The notes under the pieces: generated by a model | What the model saw: only the letters and a program-made list of their open reading frames with translations | What the model was told of the DNA's origin: nothing | Database searches by the model: none | Position numbers and translations under genes: made by a program | In this document: positions 1 to 7,806 of the stretch, one piece after another | How the letters are laid out: the number at the start of each line of letters is the position of its first letter | Position numbering within the stretch: position 1 is the first letter of the stretch | Assembly (NCBI GenBank): GCA_016302725.1 | Contig: JAEDNB010000065.1 | Span: 1-10,662 of the forward strand | Direction of reading: 5' to 3' | Length of the DNA: 10,662 nucleotides | From: Lentisphaeria bacterium | GTDB lineage: Bacteria; Verrucomicrobiota; Lentisphaeria; Oligosphaerales; Oligosphaeraceae

Positions 1-1043
1 TCGGCGTAGTAGCTCTTGGCGATGGCGCCGAACATCTGCTGGGGGGACTTGCAGGAGGAGGGGATGTTCAGCAGATCGGGGAAGTTGTGCTCGATGAAGT
101 TGATCCATCCGGGGCAGCAGCTGGTGAGGATGGGCAGGTTCTTGCCGCTCTTCACCCGTTCCACCAGTTCATTGGCCTCTTCCATGATGGTGAGGTCGGC
201 GCTGAAGTTGGTGTCGAAGACCTTGTCGAAGCCCAGGGCCCGGAGGCCGGCCACCAGTTTCCCGGTGACAGGCACGCCAGGCTCGAAGCCGAACTCCTGT
301 CCCACGGCCACGCGGACGGCGGGGGCCGTCTGGACCACCACGGTCTTGGAGGGGTCGTTGATGGCGTTCCACACCTTCTTCACGTAGCTGATGCCGGTGA
401 TGGCGCCCACGGGGCAGACATTCACGCACTGCCCGCAGAAGGTGCAGGAGGTGTCGGCCAGGGGAATCATGGAGGCGGTGCCCACCTTGGCGGAGAAGCC
501 GCGGCCGTAGCCGGTGAGGGTGCCCACCGTCTGGACCTTGTTGCAGACCGTCTCGCAGCGGCGGCACATGACGCACTTGGAGAGGTCCCGCATGATGGCC
601 TCGCTGGAGTCGTCCACGGGGAAGCGGTTGAGCTGTCCCTGGAACTCAATGTCCCGGATGCCGAATTCGGCGGCCAGTTGCTGGAGTTCGCAATCCTGGT
701 TCTTGGCGCAGGTGAGGCAGGTCTTGGGGTGGTCGGAGAGGAGGAGCTCCAGGACCGTGCGGCGGGCGTTGAGGGCCCGCTGGGAGTGGGTCCACACCTC
801 CACGCGGTCGTTGGTGATGGGGGTGGCGCAGGCGGGCACCAGGATGGGCCTGGGGCGGATTCCCGTGGCCTCCACCAGGCAGATGCGGCAGGAGGCGGGC
901 TTGTTGGAGACCCCGCACCCCACGTCCTTGCAGTAGCAGAGGGTGGGGATGTTGATGTTCAGTTTCTGGGCCGCCTCCAGGATGGTGGAGCCGGACGGAA
1001 CGGTGACTTTGGTTCCGTTGATGGTAACAGTGACGTCACTCAT
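1..1043 (-). CDS. hydA: [FeFe] hydrogenase catalytic subunit HydA, N-terminal part (runs off left edge)
   Basis: Catalytic subunit of an NADH-linked, probably electron-bifurcating [FeFe] hydrogenase that interconverts protons and H2 in the cytoplasm. The first 347 residues are visible. In order they show an N-terminal [2Fe-2S] ferredoxin fold (C36, C52, C55, C72), a His-Cys3 [4Fe-4S] site (H105, C109, C112, C118), two ferredoxin-type [4Fe-4S] sites (C157/C160/C163/C167 and C200/C203/C206/C210), and the start of the H-cluster domain with motif L1, TSCCPGW, at 307-313. Motifs L2 and L3 and any C-terminal extra cluster lie outside the window, so completeness cannot be judged. The ATG at 1043 lies 15 bases after the hydB stop; AGGGA about 11 bases upstream is a plausible ribosome binding site, and an AAGGAG overlaps the hydB stop. 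Extra cysteines C38 and C43 sit in a lengthened loop of the [2Fe-2S] domain. Last gene of hydC-hydB-hydA. The HndD name is also used for this family. Confidence 0.95.
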   Translation of the reverse strand, partial: MSDVTVTINGTKVTVPSGSTILEAAQKLNINIPTLCYCKDVGCGVSNKPASCRICLVEATGIRPRPILVPACATPITNDRVEVWTHSQRALNARRTVLELLLSDHPKTCLTCAKNQDCELQQLAAEFGIRDIEFQGQLNRFPVDDSSEAIMRDLSKCVMCRRCETVCNKVQTVGTLTGYGRGFSAKVGTASMIPLADTSCTFCGQCVNVCPVGAITGISYVKKVWNAINDPSKTVVVQTAPAVRVAVGQEFGFEPGVPVTGKLVAGLRALGFDKVFDTNFSADLTIMEEANELVERVKSGKNLPILTSCCPGWINFIEHNFPDLLNIPSSCKSPQQMFGAIAKSYYA

Positions 1044-1058
1044 GGCGATGATTCCCTA

Positions 1059-2990
<1,932 letters not shown>

Positions 2991-2995
2991 GGTGC

Positions 2996-3511
2996 TCAGC
3001 CTTTAGCCTTGTACTCGTTGATGATGGCGACGGCCTTGGCGGGGGTCACCTTTCCGTAAACCTTGCCGTTGATGACCATGACGGGGGCCAATCCGCAGGC
3101 GCCCACGCAGCGCAGGGCGCTGATGGAGAAGAGTCCGTCGGCGGTGGGGACGGTGTCGGCCTTCACGCCCAGGACCCGTTCGATTTCCTGGAGGACCCGT
3201 TCGGAGCCCTTCACATAGCATGCGGTGCCCAGGCACACGTCGATGCGGTACTTGCCCTTGGGCTCGGTGGTGAAGTAGTTGTAGAAGCTGACCACGCCGG
3301 AGACCTGGGCCTCTGTGAGGGCGAGGCGTTGGGCCACGTGTTTCTGGACCTCCCGGGGGAGGTATCCGAAGATATCCTGGGCCCGGTGCAGGACCTGGAT
3401 CAGGCGGCCGCGGCGCCGTTCGTCGTCGGCCACGATGCCCAGTCCGTCAATAAAGGCGTCCAGTTCGGCGAATTTCGCCTTGGCGCCCTCAGAGAGATTG
3501 CTGCAGCACAT
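2996..3511 (-). CDS. hydC: [2Fe-2S] subunit HydC of NADH-linked [FeFe] hydrogenase (NuoE-like)
   Basis: Small thioredoxin-fold subunit carrying one [2Fe-2S] cluster, partner of HydB in the diaphorase part of the hydrogenase. It has 171 residues, normal for the NuoE/HydC family. The N-terminal helical part (RLIQVLHRAQDIFGYLP around 36-52) is typical of the family. The cluster ligands are C93 and C98 (CLGTAC) and C135 and C139 (CVGAC), followed by the usual GLAPV segment. The ATG at 3511 is the only sensible start that keeps the helical domain; its ribosome binding site is weak (AAAAAGG about 14 bases upstream). First gene of the operon, 5 bases before hydB. No -24/-12 promoter is found upstream, unlike the neighbouring nitrogen genes, so this operon appears to be controlled separately. 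Confidence 0.94.
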   Translation of the reverse strand: MCCSNLSEGAKAKFAELDAFIDGLGIVADDERRRGRLIQVLHRAQDIFGYLPREVQKHVAQRLALTEAQVSGVVSFYNYFTTEPKGKYRIDVCLGTACYVKGSERVLQEIERVLGVKADTVPTADGLFSISALRCVGACGLAPVMVINGKVYGKVTPAKAVAIINEYKAKG

Positions 3512-3549
3512 AGAGGGGGTGTTTACCTTTTTAGGACTTCAGGGGCCTT

Positions 3550-3600
3550 CCAGGCATCCCGCCGTGGGGCGGCGGGGGTGGTTTCGGCGTCCGTGCCTGG
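3550..3600. repeat. Nested inverted repeats upstream of hydC
   Basis: An outer pair CCAGGCA (3550-3556) and TGCCTGG (3594-3600) encloses an inner perfect hairpin CCCGCCG-TGGGG-CGGCGGG (3558-3576, 7-bp stem, 5-base loop). It begins 39 bases upstream of the hydC start codon and would lie in the 5' leader of the hydCBA transcript if the promoter is further upstream. It could be a leader RNA structure or a protein-binding site; chance pairing in GC-rich DNA is not excluded. Confidence 0.5.
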
Positions 3601-3667
3601 GGGCTTCTGGAGTCGTTGTGTGTGGTGTGTGGGGGGTGGGTGTCCCTGCGCGGCGCCTTCGGCCTTT

Positions 3668-3692
3668 GGGGTCGGGGTGCCGGGGCGGGGGG
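3668..3692 (+). other. G-quadruplex-forming motif
   Basis: Four G tracts of 4, 4, 4 and 6 bases separated by loops of 2, 4 and 1 bases (GGGG-TC-GGGG-TGCC-GGGG-C-GGGGGG) fit the strict G4 pattern. The G-rich strand is the plus strand, which is the template for hydCBA transcription. The motif is seen directly; any function is unknown and GC bias could produce it by chance. Confidence 0.55.
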
Positions 3693-3720
3693 CATGTGTC
3701 CGCCTCCGGGGGGCGGGCAT

Positions 3721-3751
3721 GGGGAAAAGGACAGTAATATAGCCTTTCCCC
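3721..3751. repeat. Inverted repeat downstream of the activator gene
   Basis: GGGGAAAAGG (3721-3730) pairs with CCTTTCCCC (3743-3751), with one bulged A and a 12-base AT-rich loop. It starts 56 bases after the activator stop on the minus strand. It may be a weak terminator or RNA 3' end, but no T run follows. The loop contains the only TATATT-like -10 candidate for hydCBA. Confidence 0.4.
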
Positions 3752-3806
3752 GGCGGGGCACAGGCGCACCCTCCCCCGGGGGGGATATTTTTGCGGGGCG
3801 GGGGGG

Positions 3807-5309
3807 CTATTGCAGGCCGGCCTTGTTGAGGCGGTAGTTCATCATGCGGGGGGAGACCCCCAGCTCCCGTCCGGCGGCGGCCCGGTTTCCGTTGTGGCGT
3901 TTCAGGGCGCTTTCCAGGATTTTCCGTTCCACGGCGGCCAGTTGTTCCTCCAGGGTGAGATGTTCGTCCGGGCGGAAGGGGTCTTCGGCGAATTCCGGGC
4001 GTTGGAGGGTGGGGGGGAGGTTGTATCCGTGGATGCAGTCGTCCTTGGCGGTGAGCACAGCCCTTTCGATGCAGTTTTCCAGTTCCCGGACGTTGCCGGG
4101 CCAGGCGTAGGCCTGGAGCATGTTGGTGGCGGGGGTGGAGATCTGGGTGATGCGCTTGCCGTATTTGGCGCTCAGTTTGTTGAGGAAGTGCTGGGCCAGC
4201 ATGATGATGTCGTCACCCCGCTTGGCCAGGTCGGGCATGGTGATGGGGAAGACGGAGAGCCGGTAGTAGAGGTCTTCCCGGAAGAGTTTCTTCTCCATGA
4301 GCTCCTCCAGGTTGCGGGAAGTGGCGGCGATGAAGCGGACGTCGCTGTGGAGTTCCTCGTTGGAGCCGACGCGGCAGAAGGTGCGTTCCTGGAGGAAGCG
4401 GAGGAGTTTTACTTGGACGGGGATGCTCAGGTCCCCGATTTCGTCCAGGAAGAGAGTGCCTCCGTTGGCGGCCTCGGCCCGTCCCAGGCGTCTTTCCCGT
4501 GCATCGGTGAAGGCCCCCTTTTCGTGTCCGAAAAGCTCCGATTCCACCAGGGCCTCGGGGAGTGCGGCGCAGTTCAGGACCACGAAGGGCTTGTCCTTTC
4601 GGGGGGAGAGCCCCTGGATGGCCTTGGCCACCAGTTCCTTGCCGGTGCCGCTGGCGCCCCGGATGAGGACGGTGGCGCCGGAGGCGGCCACCTGGTGGAT
4701 TTGTTCGTAGACCGCCCGCATGTCCGGGCAGTTGCCGATGAGTTTCCCGGGGTTGCTGGGGAGCATGTCCCGCAGTTGCCGGTTTTCCTCCAGGAGGGCC
4801 TCCCGCTCCGCGCACTCCTCCCGGCAGGCGGCGGCGGCCTCCGCCGTGATGTTGGCGATGGTTTCCAGGAAGGTCACGTCCTCCACCAGGGCGGCCGTGT
4901 TGGGGCGCATGTCGCAGTCCACCGCCAGGGTGCCCACCACCTGCCCCCGGTAGATGAGGGGGACGCAGATGAAGGAGAGGGACTCATTCCCGGTGCGGCT
5001 CCTGGTGCGGTTGAGGAAGCGCCGGTCCTTCCGCACGTCCAGGACCACCTCGGACTTCCCCGTCTTGGCCACCAGGCCGGTGATGCCCTCCCCGATGTGG
5101 TAGCGCCCCAGGGCGCGCTCCTCCGCGTTCAGGTTCCGGGTGCTCGCCTCGATGCGCAGCTCGTCCCCCTCCAGCAGGGTGAAGGTCCCCCGCATCATGC
5201 CCAGGTTCTGCTCCAGGATGTCAATCACCTCCTCCAGGAGGCGGCGGACATTGCGCTCTCGGACCACCACCGAGGTGATTTCCCGCAGGATTTCGATTTG
5301 CGATTTCAT
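3807..5309 (-). CDS. NifA-like sigma-54-dependent activator (GAF, AAA+, Fis HTH)
   Basis: Bacterial enhancer-binding protein that uses ATP hydrolysis to open sigma-54 promoters; 500 residues. N-terminal GAF sensor (about 20-160), central AAA+ domain (about 187-415) with Walker A GASGTGKE at 218-225, sigma-54-contact loop GAFTDA at 265-270, Walker B GGTLFLDEI at 283-291, arginine-finger segment FREDLYYRL at 343-351 and WPGNVREL at 403-410, then a Fis-type helix-turn-helix at about 472-494 (GNRAAAGRELGVSPRMM), closest in style to NifA. The usual GAFTGA loop is GAFTDA here. C413 and C425 are spaced C-X11-C, recalling the first half of the redox motif of rhizobial NifA; the second pair is absent. 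Start chosen at 5309 because it gives a standard NifA-like N-terminus and a minus-strand -24/-12 promoter lies at 5429-5415; the reading frame stays open to 5561 but would overlap that promoter. No strong ribosome binding site is seen. The GAF ligand is unknown; 2-oxoglutarate would be a reasonable guess from NifA. Confidence 0.93.
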   Translation of the reverse strand: MKSQIEILREITSVVVRERNVRRLLEEVIDILEQNLGMMRGTFTLLEGDELRIEASTRNLNAEERALGRYHIGEGITGLVAKTGKSEVVLDVRKDRRFLNRTRSRTGNESLSFICVPLIYRGQVVGTLAVDCDMRPNTAALVEDVTFLETIANITAEAAAACREECAEREALLEENRQLRDMLPSNPGKLIGNCPDMRAVYEQIHQVAASGATVLIRGASGTGKELVAKAIQGLSPRKDKPFVVLNCAALPEALVESELFGHEKGAFTDARERRLGRAEAANGGTLFLDEIGDLSIPVQVKLLRFLQERTFCRVGSNEELHSDVRFIAATSRNLEELMEKKLFREDLYYRLSVFPITMPDLAKRGDDIIMLAQHFLNKLSAKYGKRITQISTPATNMLQAYAWPGNVRELENCIERAVLTAKDDCIHGYNLPPTLQRPEFAEDPFRPDEHLTLEEQLAAVERKILESALKRHNGNRAAAGRELGVSPRMMNYRLNKAGLQ

Positions 5310-5414
5310 GGGCGGCGGAAAAACGGGGGAAGGAAGGGGAGGGGGACAGGGAGAAGGGCGCTTCAGGCTCCCGCCCGCCCGGCGGGGGCGGCGGGGCGCG
5401 GTATCCGGGGTCAA

Positions 5415-5429
5415 GCAAAGGGCGTGCCA
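5415..5429 (-). promoter_or_regulatory. Sigma-54 promoter of the activator gene
   Basis: Read on the minus strand the element is TGGCACGCCCTTTGC: -24 TGGCA at 5429-5425, six bases, -12 TTGC at 5418-5415. GG and GC are exactly 12 bp apart, and the element also matches the extended consensus TGGCACG-N4-TTGC. The predicted transcript starts near 5403, giving a leader of about 95 bases before the ATG at 5309. Two palindromic sites lie 41 and 74 bp upstream of the -12 element, so the activator is probably autoregulated. Confidence 0.85.
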
Positions 5430-5448
5430 GTGCAGGGGCGTACGCCCC

Positions 5449-5463
5449 TTCCACGGAGTGTAA
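5449..5463. promoter_or_regulatory. Palindromic activator site A (TTCCA-N5-TGTAA)
   Basis: TTCCA-CGGAG-TGTAA matches the TTACA-N5-TGTAA palindrome at 9 of 10 half-site bases. It lies between the two divergent -24/-12 promoters, 33 bp (centre to centre, about three helical turns) from site B. It is the weakest of the four copies when judged alone; its spacing and position support it. Confidence 0.6.
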
Positions 5464-5480
5464 CGGGCAAAAGGAGGGGG

Positions 5481-5497
5481 ATTACATTTTGTGTAAT
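5481..5497. promoter_or_regulatory. Palindromic activator site B (perfect TTACA-N5-TGTAA)
   Basis: ATTACATTTTGTGTAAT is a perfect 6-bp inverted repeat around five bases, AT-rich within very GC-rich DNA. Its centre is 54 bp upstream of the -12 GC of the plus-strand promoter and 74 bp upstream of that of the minus-strand promoter, within reach for an enhancer-binding protein. Its reverse complement shares 15 of 17 bases with site C upstream of gdhA. Confidence 0.8.
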
Positions 5498-5528
5498 GGC
5501 TCCTTGGCGGCGGAGCCGGCGGAATTTC

Positions 5529-5543
5529 TGGCATGCTTCTTGC
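5529..5543 (+). promoter_or_regulatory. Sigma-54 promoter of the GltB-like gene
   Basis: TGGCATGCTTCTTGC: -24 TGGCA at 5529-5533, six bases, -12 TTGC at 5540-5543 followed by T, with GG and GC 12 bp apart. The predicted start is near 5555, about 45 bases before the ATG at 5600. Sites A and B lie upstream. No terminator is seen after the GltB-like gene, so transcripts from here may continue into gdhA. Confidence 0.85.
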
Positions 5544-5599
5544 TTTTCCACAACTGTCCACACCATCTGCCTGTGACGGATTTGCGACAGAGAGACCTT

Positions 5600-6142
5600 A
5601 TGGAGAACCGCTACGACCAGAAGAACCTGCTGCCCCTGCTGGAGCATCCCCGGCACACCGTGCGCCGGGAGGTGACCCGGGGGGACGATGGGGTGGGAAG
5701 GGACTTCTCCCGGGGGATGAAGGAGAGGTTCGGGGAGGATCCCCCGGAACGGGAGAGGATGACCATCCACTTCCTGGGAGAGGCCGGCGATTCCTTCGGG
5801 GAGGGGCTTGCCCGGGGCATCACCTTCGTGGCGGACGCCGTGGGGGCGGGGGGCTGCGCCCGCATGAACGGAGGGCGGGCCGTCATCCTCTCCTTCCCCG
5901 GGGAGGATTTCGGGCGGGATATCTCCGGGGGGTGCGCCTACGCCTACGACCCCGAGGGCAGGCTGCTGGGGCGCACCGACGCCTGGGTGCGCAGGCTTCC
6001 CCTGGATTCCCGGGAGGAAAAGGAACTCAAGGGGCTCCTGCGGGAGCACGTGGCCGTCACCGACTCCCCCAGGGCCCGGGAACTCCTGGAGAAATGGCCG
6101 GAGGCCAGGGAGGCCTTCGTACTCTTCTCCGCAAAGATTTGA
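5600..6142 (+). CDS. Stand-alone shortened GltB C-terminal (GXGXG) domain protein
   Basis: A 180-residue protein resembling only the C-terminal beta-helix (GXGXG) domain of the glutamate synthase large subunit. The N-terminal half follows the GltB pattern of a basic 'VGRDFSRGMKERFG' segment (about 32-45) and the FLGEAGDSFGEGLARGI segment (about 57-73). It then jumps to the later GltB part, 'GGCARMNGGRAVILSFPG' (about 82-99) and DISGGCAYAYDPEG (about 105-118), and ends with the GltB tail EHVAVTDSPRARELLEKW (about 146-163). As I recall the family, the middle turns of the helix (the ANDYVGKGLSGG to LYGATGG stretch) are missing, and there is no amidotransferase or FMN synthase domain. Alignment is from memory. 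The frame is intact with normal GC-rich codon use, which argues against simple decay. ATG at 5600 is preferred (about 45 bases after the predicted transcript start, weak GAGAG upstream); GTG at 5573 is possible. Function unknown: a regulator, a scaffold or a gltB relic kept under control. Confidence 0.75.
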   Translation: MENRYDQKNLLPLLEHPRHTVRREVTRGDDGVGRDFSRGMKERFGEDPPERERMTIHFLGEAGDSFGEGLARGITFVADAVGAGGCARMNGGRAVILSFPGEDFGRDISGGCAYAYDPEGRLLGRTDAWVRRLPLDSREEKELKGLLREHVAVTDSPRARELLEKWPEAREAFVLFSAKI

Positions 6143-6150
6143 AAGGGAAT

Positions 6151-6167
6151 GTGACACAAAATGTAAT
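6151..6167. promoter_or_regulatory. Palindromic activator site C (TGACA-N5-TGTAA)
   Basis: GTGACACAAAATGTAAT matches the reverse complement of site B at 15 of 17 positions, including an identical ACACAAAATGTAAT core. It starts 8 bases after the stop of the GltB-like gene and its centre is 96 bp upstream of the -12 GC of the gdhA promoter. Confidence 0.75.
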
Positions 6168-6181
6168 GCAAAAATCCTGAT

Positions 6182-6198
6182 TTTACAGTTGATGTAAC
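6182..6198. promoter_or_regulatory. Palindromic activator site D (TTACA-N5-TGTAA)
   Basis: TTTACAGTTGATGTAAC has perfect TTACA and TGTAA half-sites around a different five-base centre. Centre-to-centre distance to site C is 31 bp, about three helical turns, mirroring the A/B pair. Its centre is 65 bp upstream of the -12 GC of the gdhA promoter. Confidence 0.75.
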
Positions 6199-6240
6199 GA
6201 TTTGGCCTGGATTCCTGGGGGGGGCGGGCGGGGGAGGCAT

Positions 6241-6255
6241 TGGCATATGGCTTGC
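6241..6255 (+). promoter_or_regulatory. Sigma-54 promoter of gdhA
   Basis: TGGCATATGGCTTGC preceded by T and followed by T: -24 TGGCA at 6241-6245, -12 TTGC at 6252-6255, GG to GC exactly 12 bp. The predicted start is near 6267, leaving a leader of about 150 bases before the gdhA ATG. That leader includes a CCGGGC...GCCCGG inverted repeat (6363-6384) shortly before the ribosome binding site. Confidence 0.87.
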
Positions 6256-6417
6256 TAGGTACTGACTTCCCCGCCCTGGTGTGGCGCGGGGTGCCTTTTG
6301 CATTTTCTCCCTTCCCCAAAACATCCCCCCTGGCCGGGGGTGCGCCGTGCCTTTGTCTTTCCCCGGGCGGGGCGCGCGGCCCGGCCTATTCCCTCCCTTA
6401 CAGGAGTCCCCCAAGAC

Positions 6418-7788
6418 ATGAGCCAATACATTGAGAGCATCCTCCAGGATGTGCGCGCGAAGAATGCCGACCAGCCCGAGTTTCTGCAGGCGGTGGAGGA
6501 GGTCTTGACCACCCTTGCCCCGGTGATTGACGCCAACCCCGACTACCAGCGCTATGCTGTGCTGGAGCGCCTGGTGGAGCCCGAGCGCACCATTCTCTTC
6601 CGGGTCCCCTGGGTGGACGACACGGGGGCGGTCCGGGTGAACCGTGGATACCGGGTGCAGTTCAACTCCGCCATCGGCCCCTTCAAGGGCGGGCTTCGCT
6701 TCGACCCCACCGTGAACCTCTCCGTCCTGAAGTTCCTGGGCTTTGAGCAGGTCTTCAAGAACTCCCTGACCACGCTGCCCATGGGCGGCGGCAAGGGCGG
6801 AAGCGACTTCAACCCCAAGCAGAGCCCCCACACCCCCGGCAAGCGCTGCAGCGACATGGAGGTCATGCGCTTCTGCCAGAGTTTCATGACGGAACTCTTC
6901 CGCCACATCGGGCCGGACACCGACGTGCCCGCCGGCGACATGAACGTGGGCGGCCGGGAAATCGGCTATCTCTACGGCGCCTACCGCCGCATCCGCAATG
7001 ACTGGACCGGCGTGCTCACGGGCAAGGGCCTCTCCTTCGGCGGCTCCCTCATCCGCCCCGAGGCCACCGGCTACGGCGCGGTCTACTTCGCGGAGAACAT
7101 GCTGGCCGTCCAGAAGCAGACCTTCGACGGCAAGGTGTGCGCCATCTCCGGCGCGGGCAACGTGGCCAGTTTCGCCGCCAAGAAGCTGATGGAACTGGGG
7201 GCCAAGGTGGTGACCCTCTCCGACCGCTCCGGCGCCCTCTACGTGAAGGAGGGCCTCACCCCCGAGGGCCTCGCCCTGGTGATGGAACTCAAGACCGTCC
7301 GCCGCGGTGAACTCAGCGAGGTGGCCGCGGAGATTCCCGGCGCCGCCTTCTTCCCCCAGGCCCGTCCCTGGCAGGTGGTGGAGAAGGTGGACTGCGCCTT
7401 CCCCTGCAGCCGGCAGAACGAGCTGGACGGGGCGGACGCCGCCTACCTGCTCGCCCACGGATGCACCCTGGTGGCGGAAGGGGCCAACATGCCCTCCACC
7501 CCCGAGGCCGTGGAGGCCTTCCTCCAGGCGAAGATCCTCTACGCCCCCGGCAAGGCAGCCAACGCGGGCGGCGTGGCCACCAGCGGCCTGGAGATGACCC
7601 AGAACTCCGAGCGCCTCTCCTGGACCAGCGAGGAGGTGGACAGCCGCCTGAAGAAGATCATGGCCGCCATCCACGACAACGCCTACCAGGCCGCCGCCAA
7701 GTATGGCCATGCGGGCAACTATGTGATGGGCGCCAACATCGCCGGCTTCACCAAGGTGGCCGACGCCATGCTGGCCCAGGGCGTGTAG
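6418..7788 (+). CDS. gdhA: Glutamate dehydrogenase, hexameric biosynthetic type
   Basis: Converts 2-oxoglutarate, ammonium and NAD(P)H to glutamate; cytoplasmic, 456 residues, near the usual 445-450 of the short hexameric family. Substrate and catalytic residues are present: K90 (PFKGGLRF), K114, catalytic K126 (GGGKGG) and catalytic D174 (PAGD). The coenzyme domain has GAGNVA at 245-250 and a SDRSG loop at 268-272, close to the SDSSG of NADP-dependent E. coli GdhA; NADPH use is therefore likely but not certain. EGANMPSTPEA and APGKAANAGGVATSGLEM follow as in the family. About eight or nine extra residues (around 134-144, QSPHTPGKRC) separate the catalytic loop from the EVMRFCQ helix. Start at 6418 follows AGGAG at 6402-6406 with 11-base spacing; the frame is open back to 6298 but that part is low-complexity and unlike the family. 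Sigma-54 control with two upstream palindromes suggests induction by nitrogen status. Confidence 0.96.
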   Translation: MSQYIESILQDVRAKNADQPEFLQAVEEVLTTLAPVIDANPDYQRYAVLERLVEPERTILFRVPWVDDTGAVRVNRGYRVQFNSAIGPFKGGLRFDPTVNLSVLKFLGFEQVFKNSLTTLPMGGGKGGSDFNPKQSPHTPGKRCSDMEVMRFCQSFMTELFRHIGPDTDVPAGDMNVGGREIGYLYGAYRRIRNDWTGVLTGKGLSFGGSLIRPEATGYGAVYFAENMLAVQKQTFDGKVCAISGAGNVASFAAKKLMELGAKVVTLSDRSGALYVKEGLTPEGLALVMELKTVRRGELSEVAAEIPGAAFFPQARPWQVVEKVDCAFPCSRQNELDGADAAYLLAHGCTLVAEGANMPSTPEAVEAFLQAKILYAPGKAANAGGVATSGLEMTQNSERLSWTSEEVDSRLKKIMAAIHDNAYQAAAKYGHAGNYVMGANIAGFTKVADAMLAQGV

Positions 7789-7806
7789 GCAGTCCGGGAA
7801 GCCCCC

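Larger units (their letters stand above)
3512..3806. other. G-rich intergenic region between activator gene and hydC
   Basis: 295 bases without a believable gene. The plus strand is unusually G- and GT-rich, with a GT-rich run near 3610-3640, and contains three inverted repeats and a G-quadruplex motif (listed separately). It must contain the hydCBA promoter unless the operon is read through from the activator gene. The only -10-like element seen on the minus strand is TATATT at 3741-3736, without a convincing -35. Neither the -24/-12 element nor the TTACA-N5-TGTAA palindrome found further right occurs here. No clear rho-independent terminator follows the activator gene. Confidence 0.6.

Noticed and set aside
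3512..3806. Sigma-54 promoter for hydCBA
   Set aside because: No TTGC (GCAA on the plus strand) occurs in the gap and no TGGCA-N6-TTGC can be built; no palindrome copy either.
5310..5561. Upstream extension of the activator reading frame
   Set aside because: The extra 84 residues are Pro/Arg-rich and unlike the family, and would cover a minus-strand -24/-12 promoter and both palindromes.
3810..5576. 588-residue plus-strand frame opposite the activator gene
   Set aside because: Antisense shadow; low-complexity composition and no recognisable domain.
5489..5599. Upstream extension of the GltB-like reading frame
   Set aside because: It would begin within palindrome B and upstream of the -24/-12 promoter; the family-like sequence starts after 5600.
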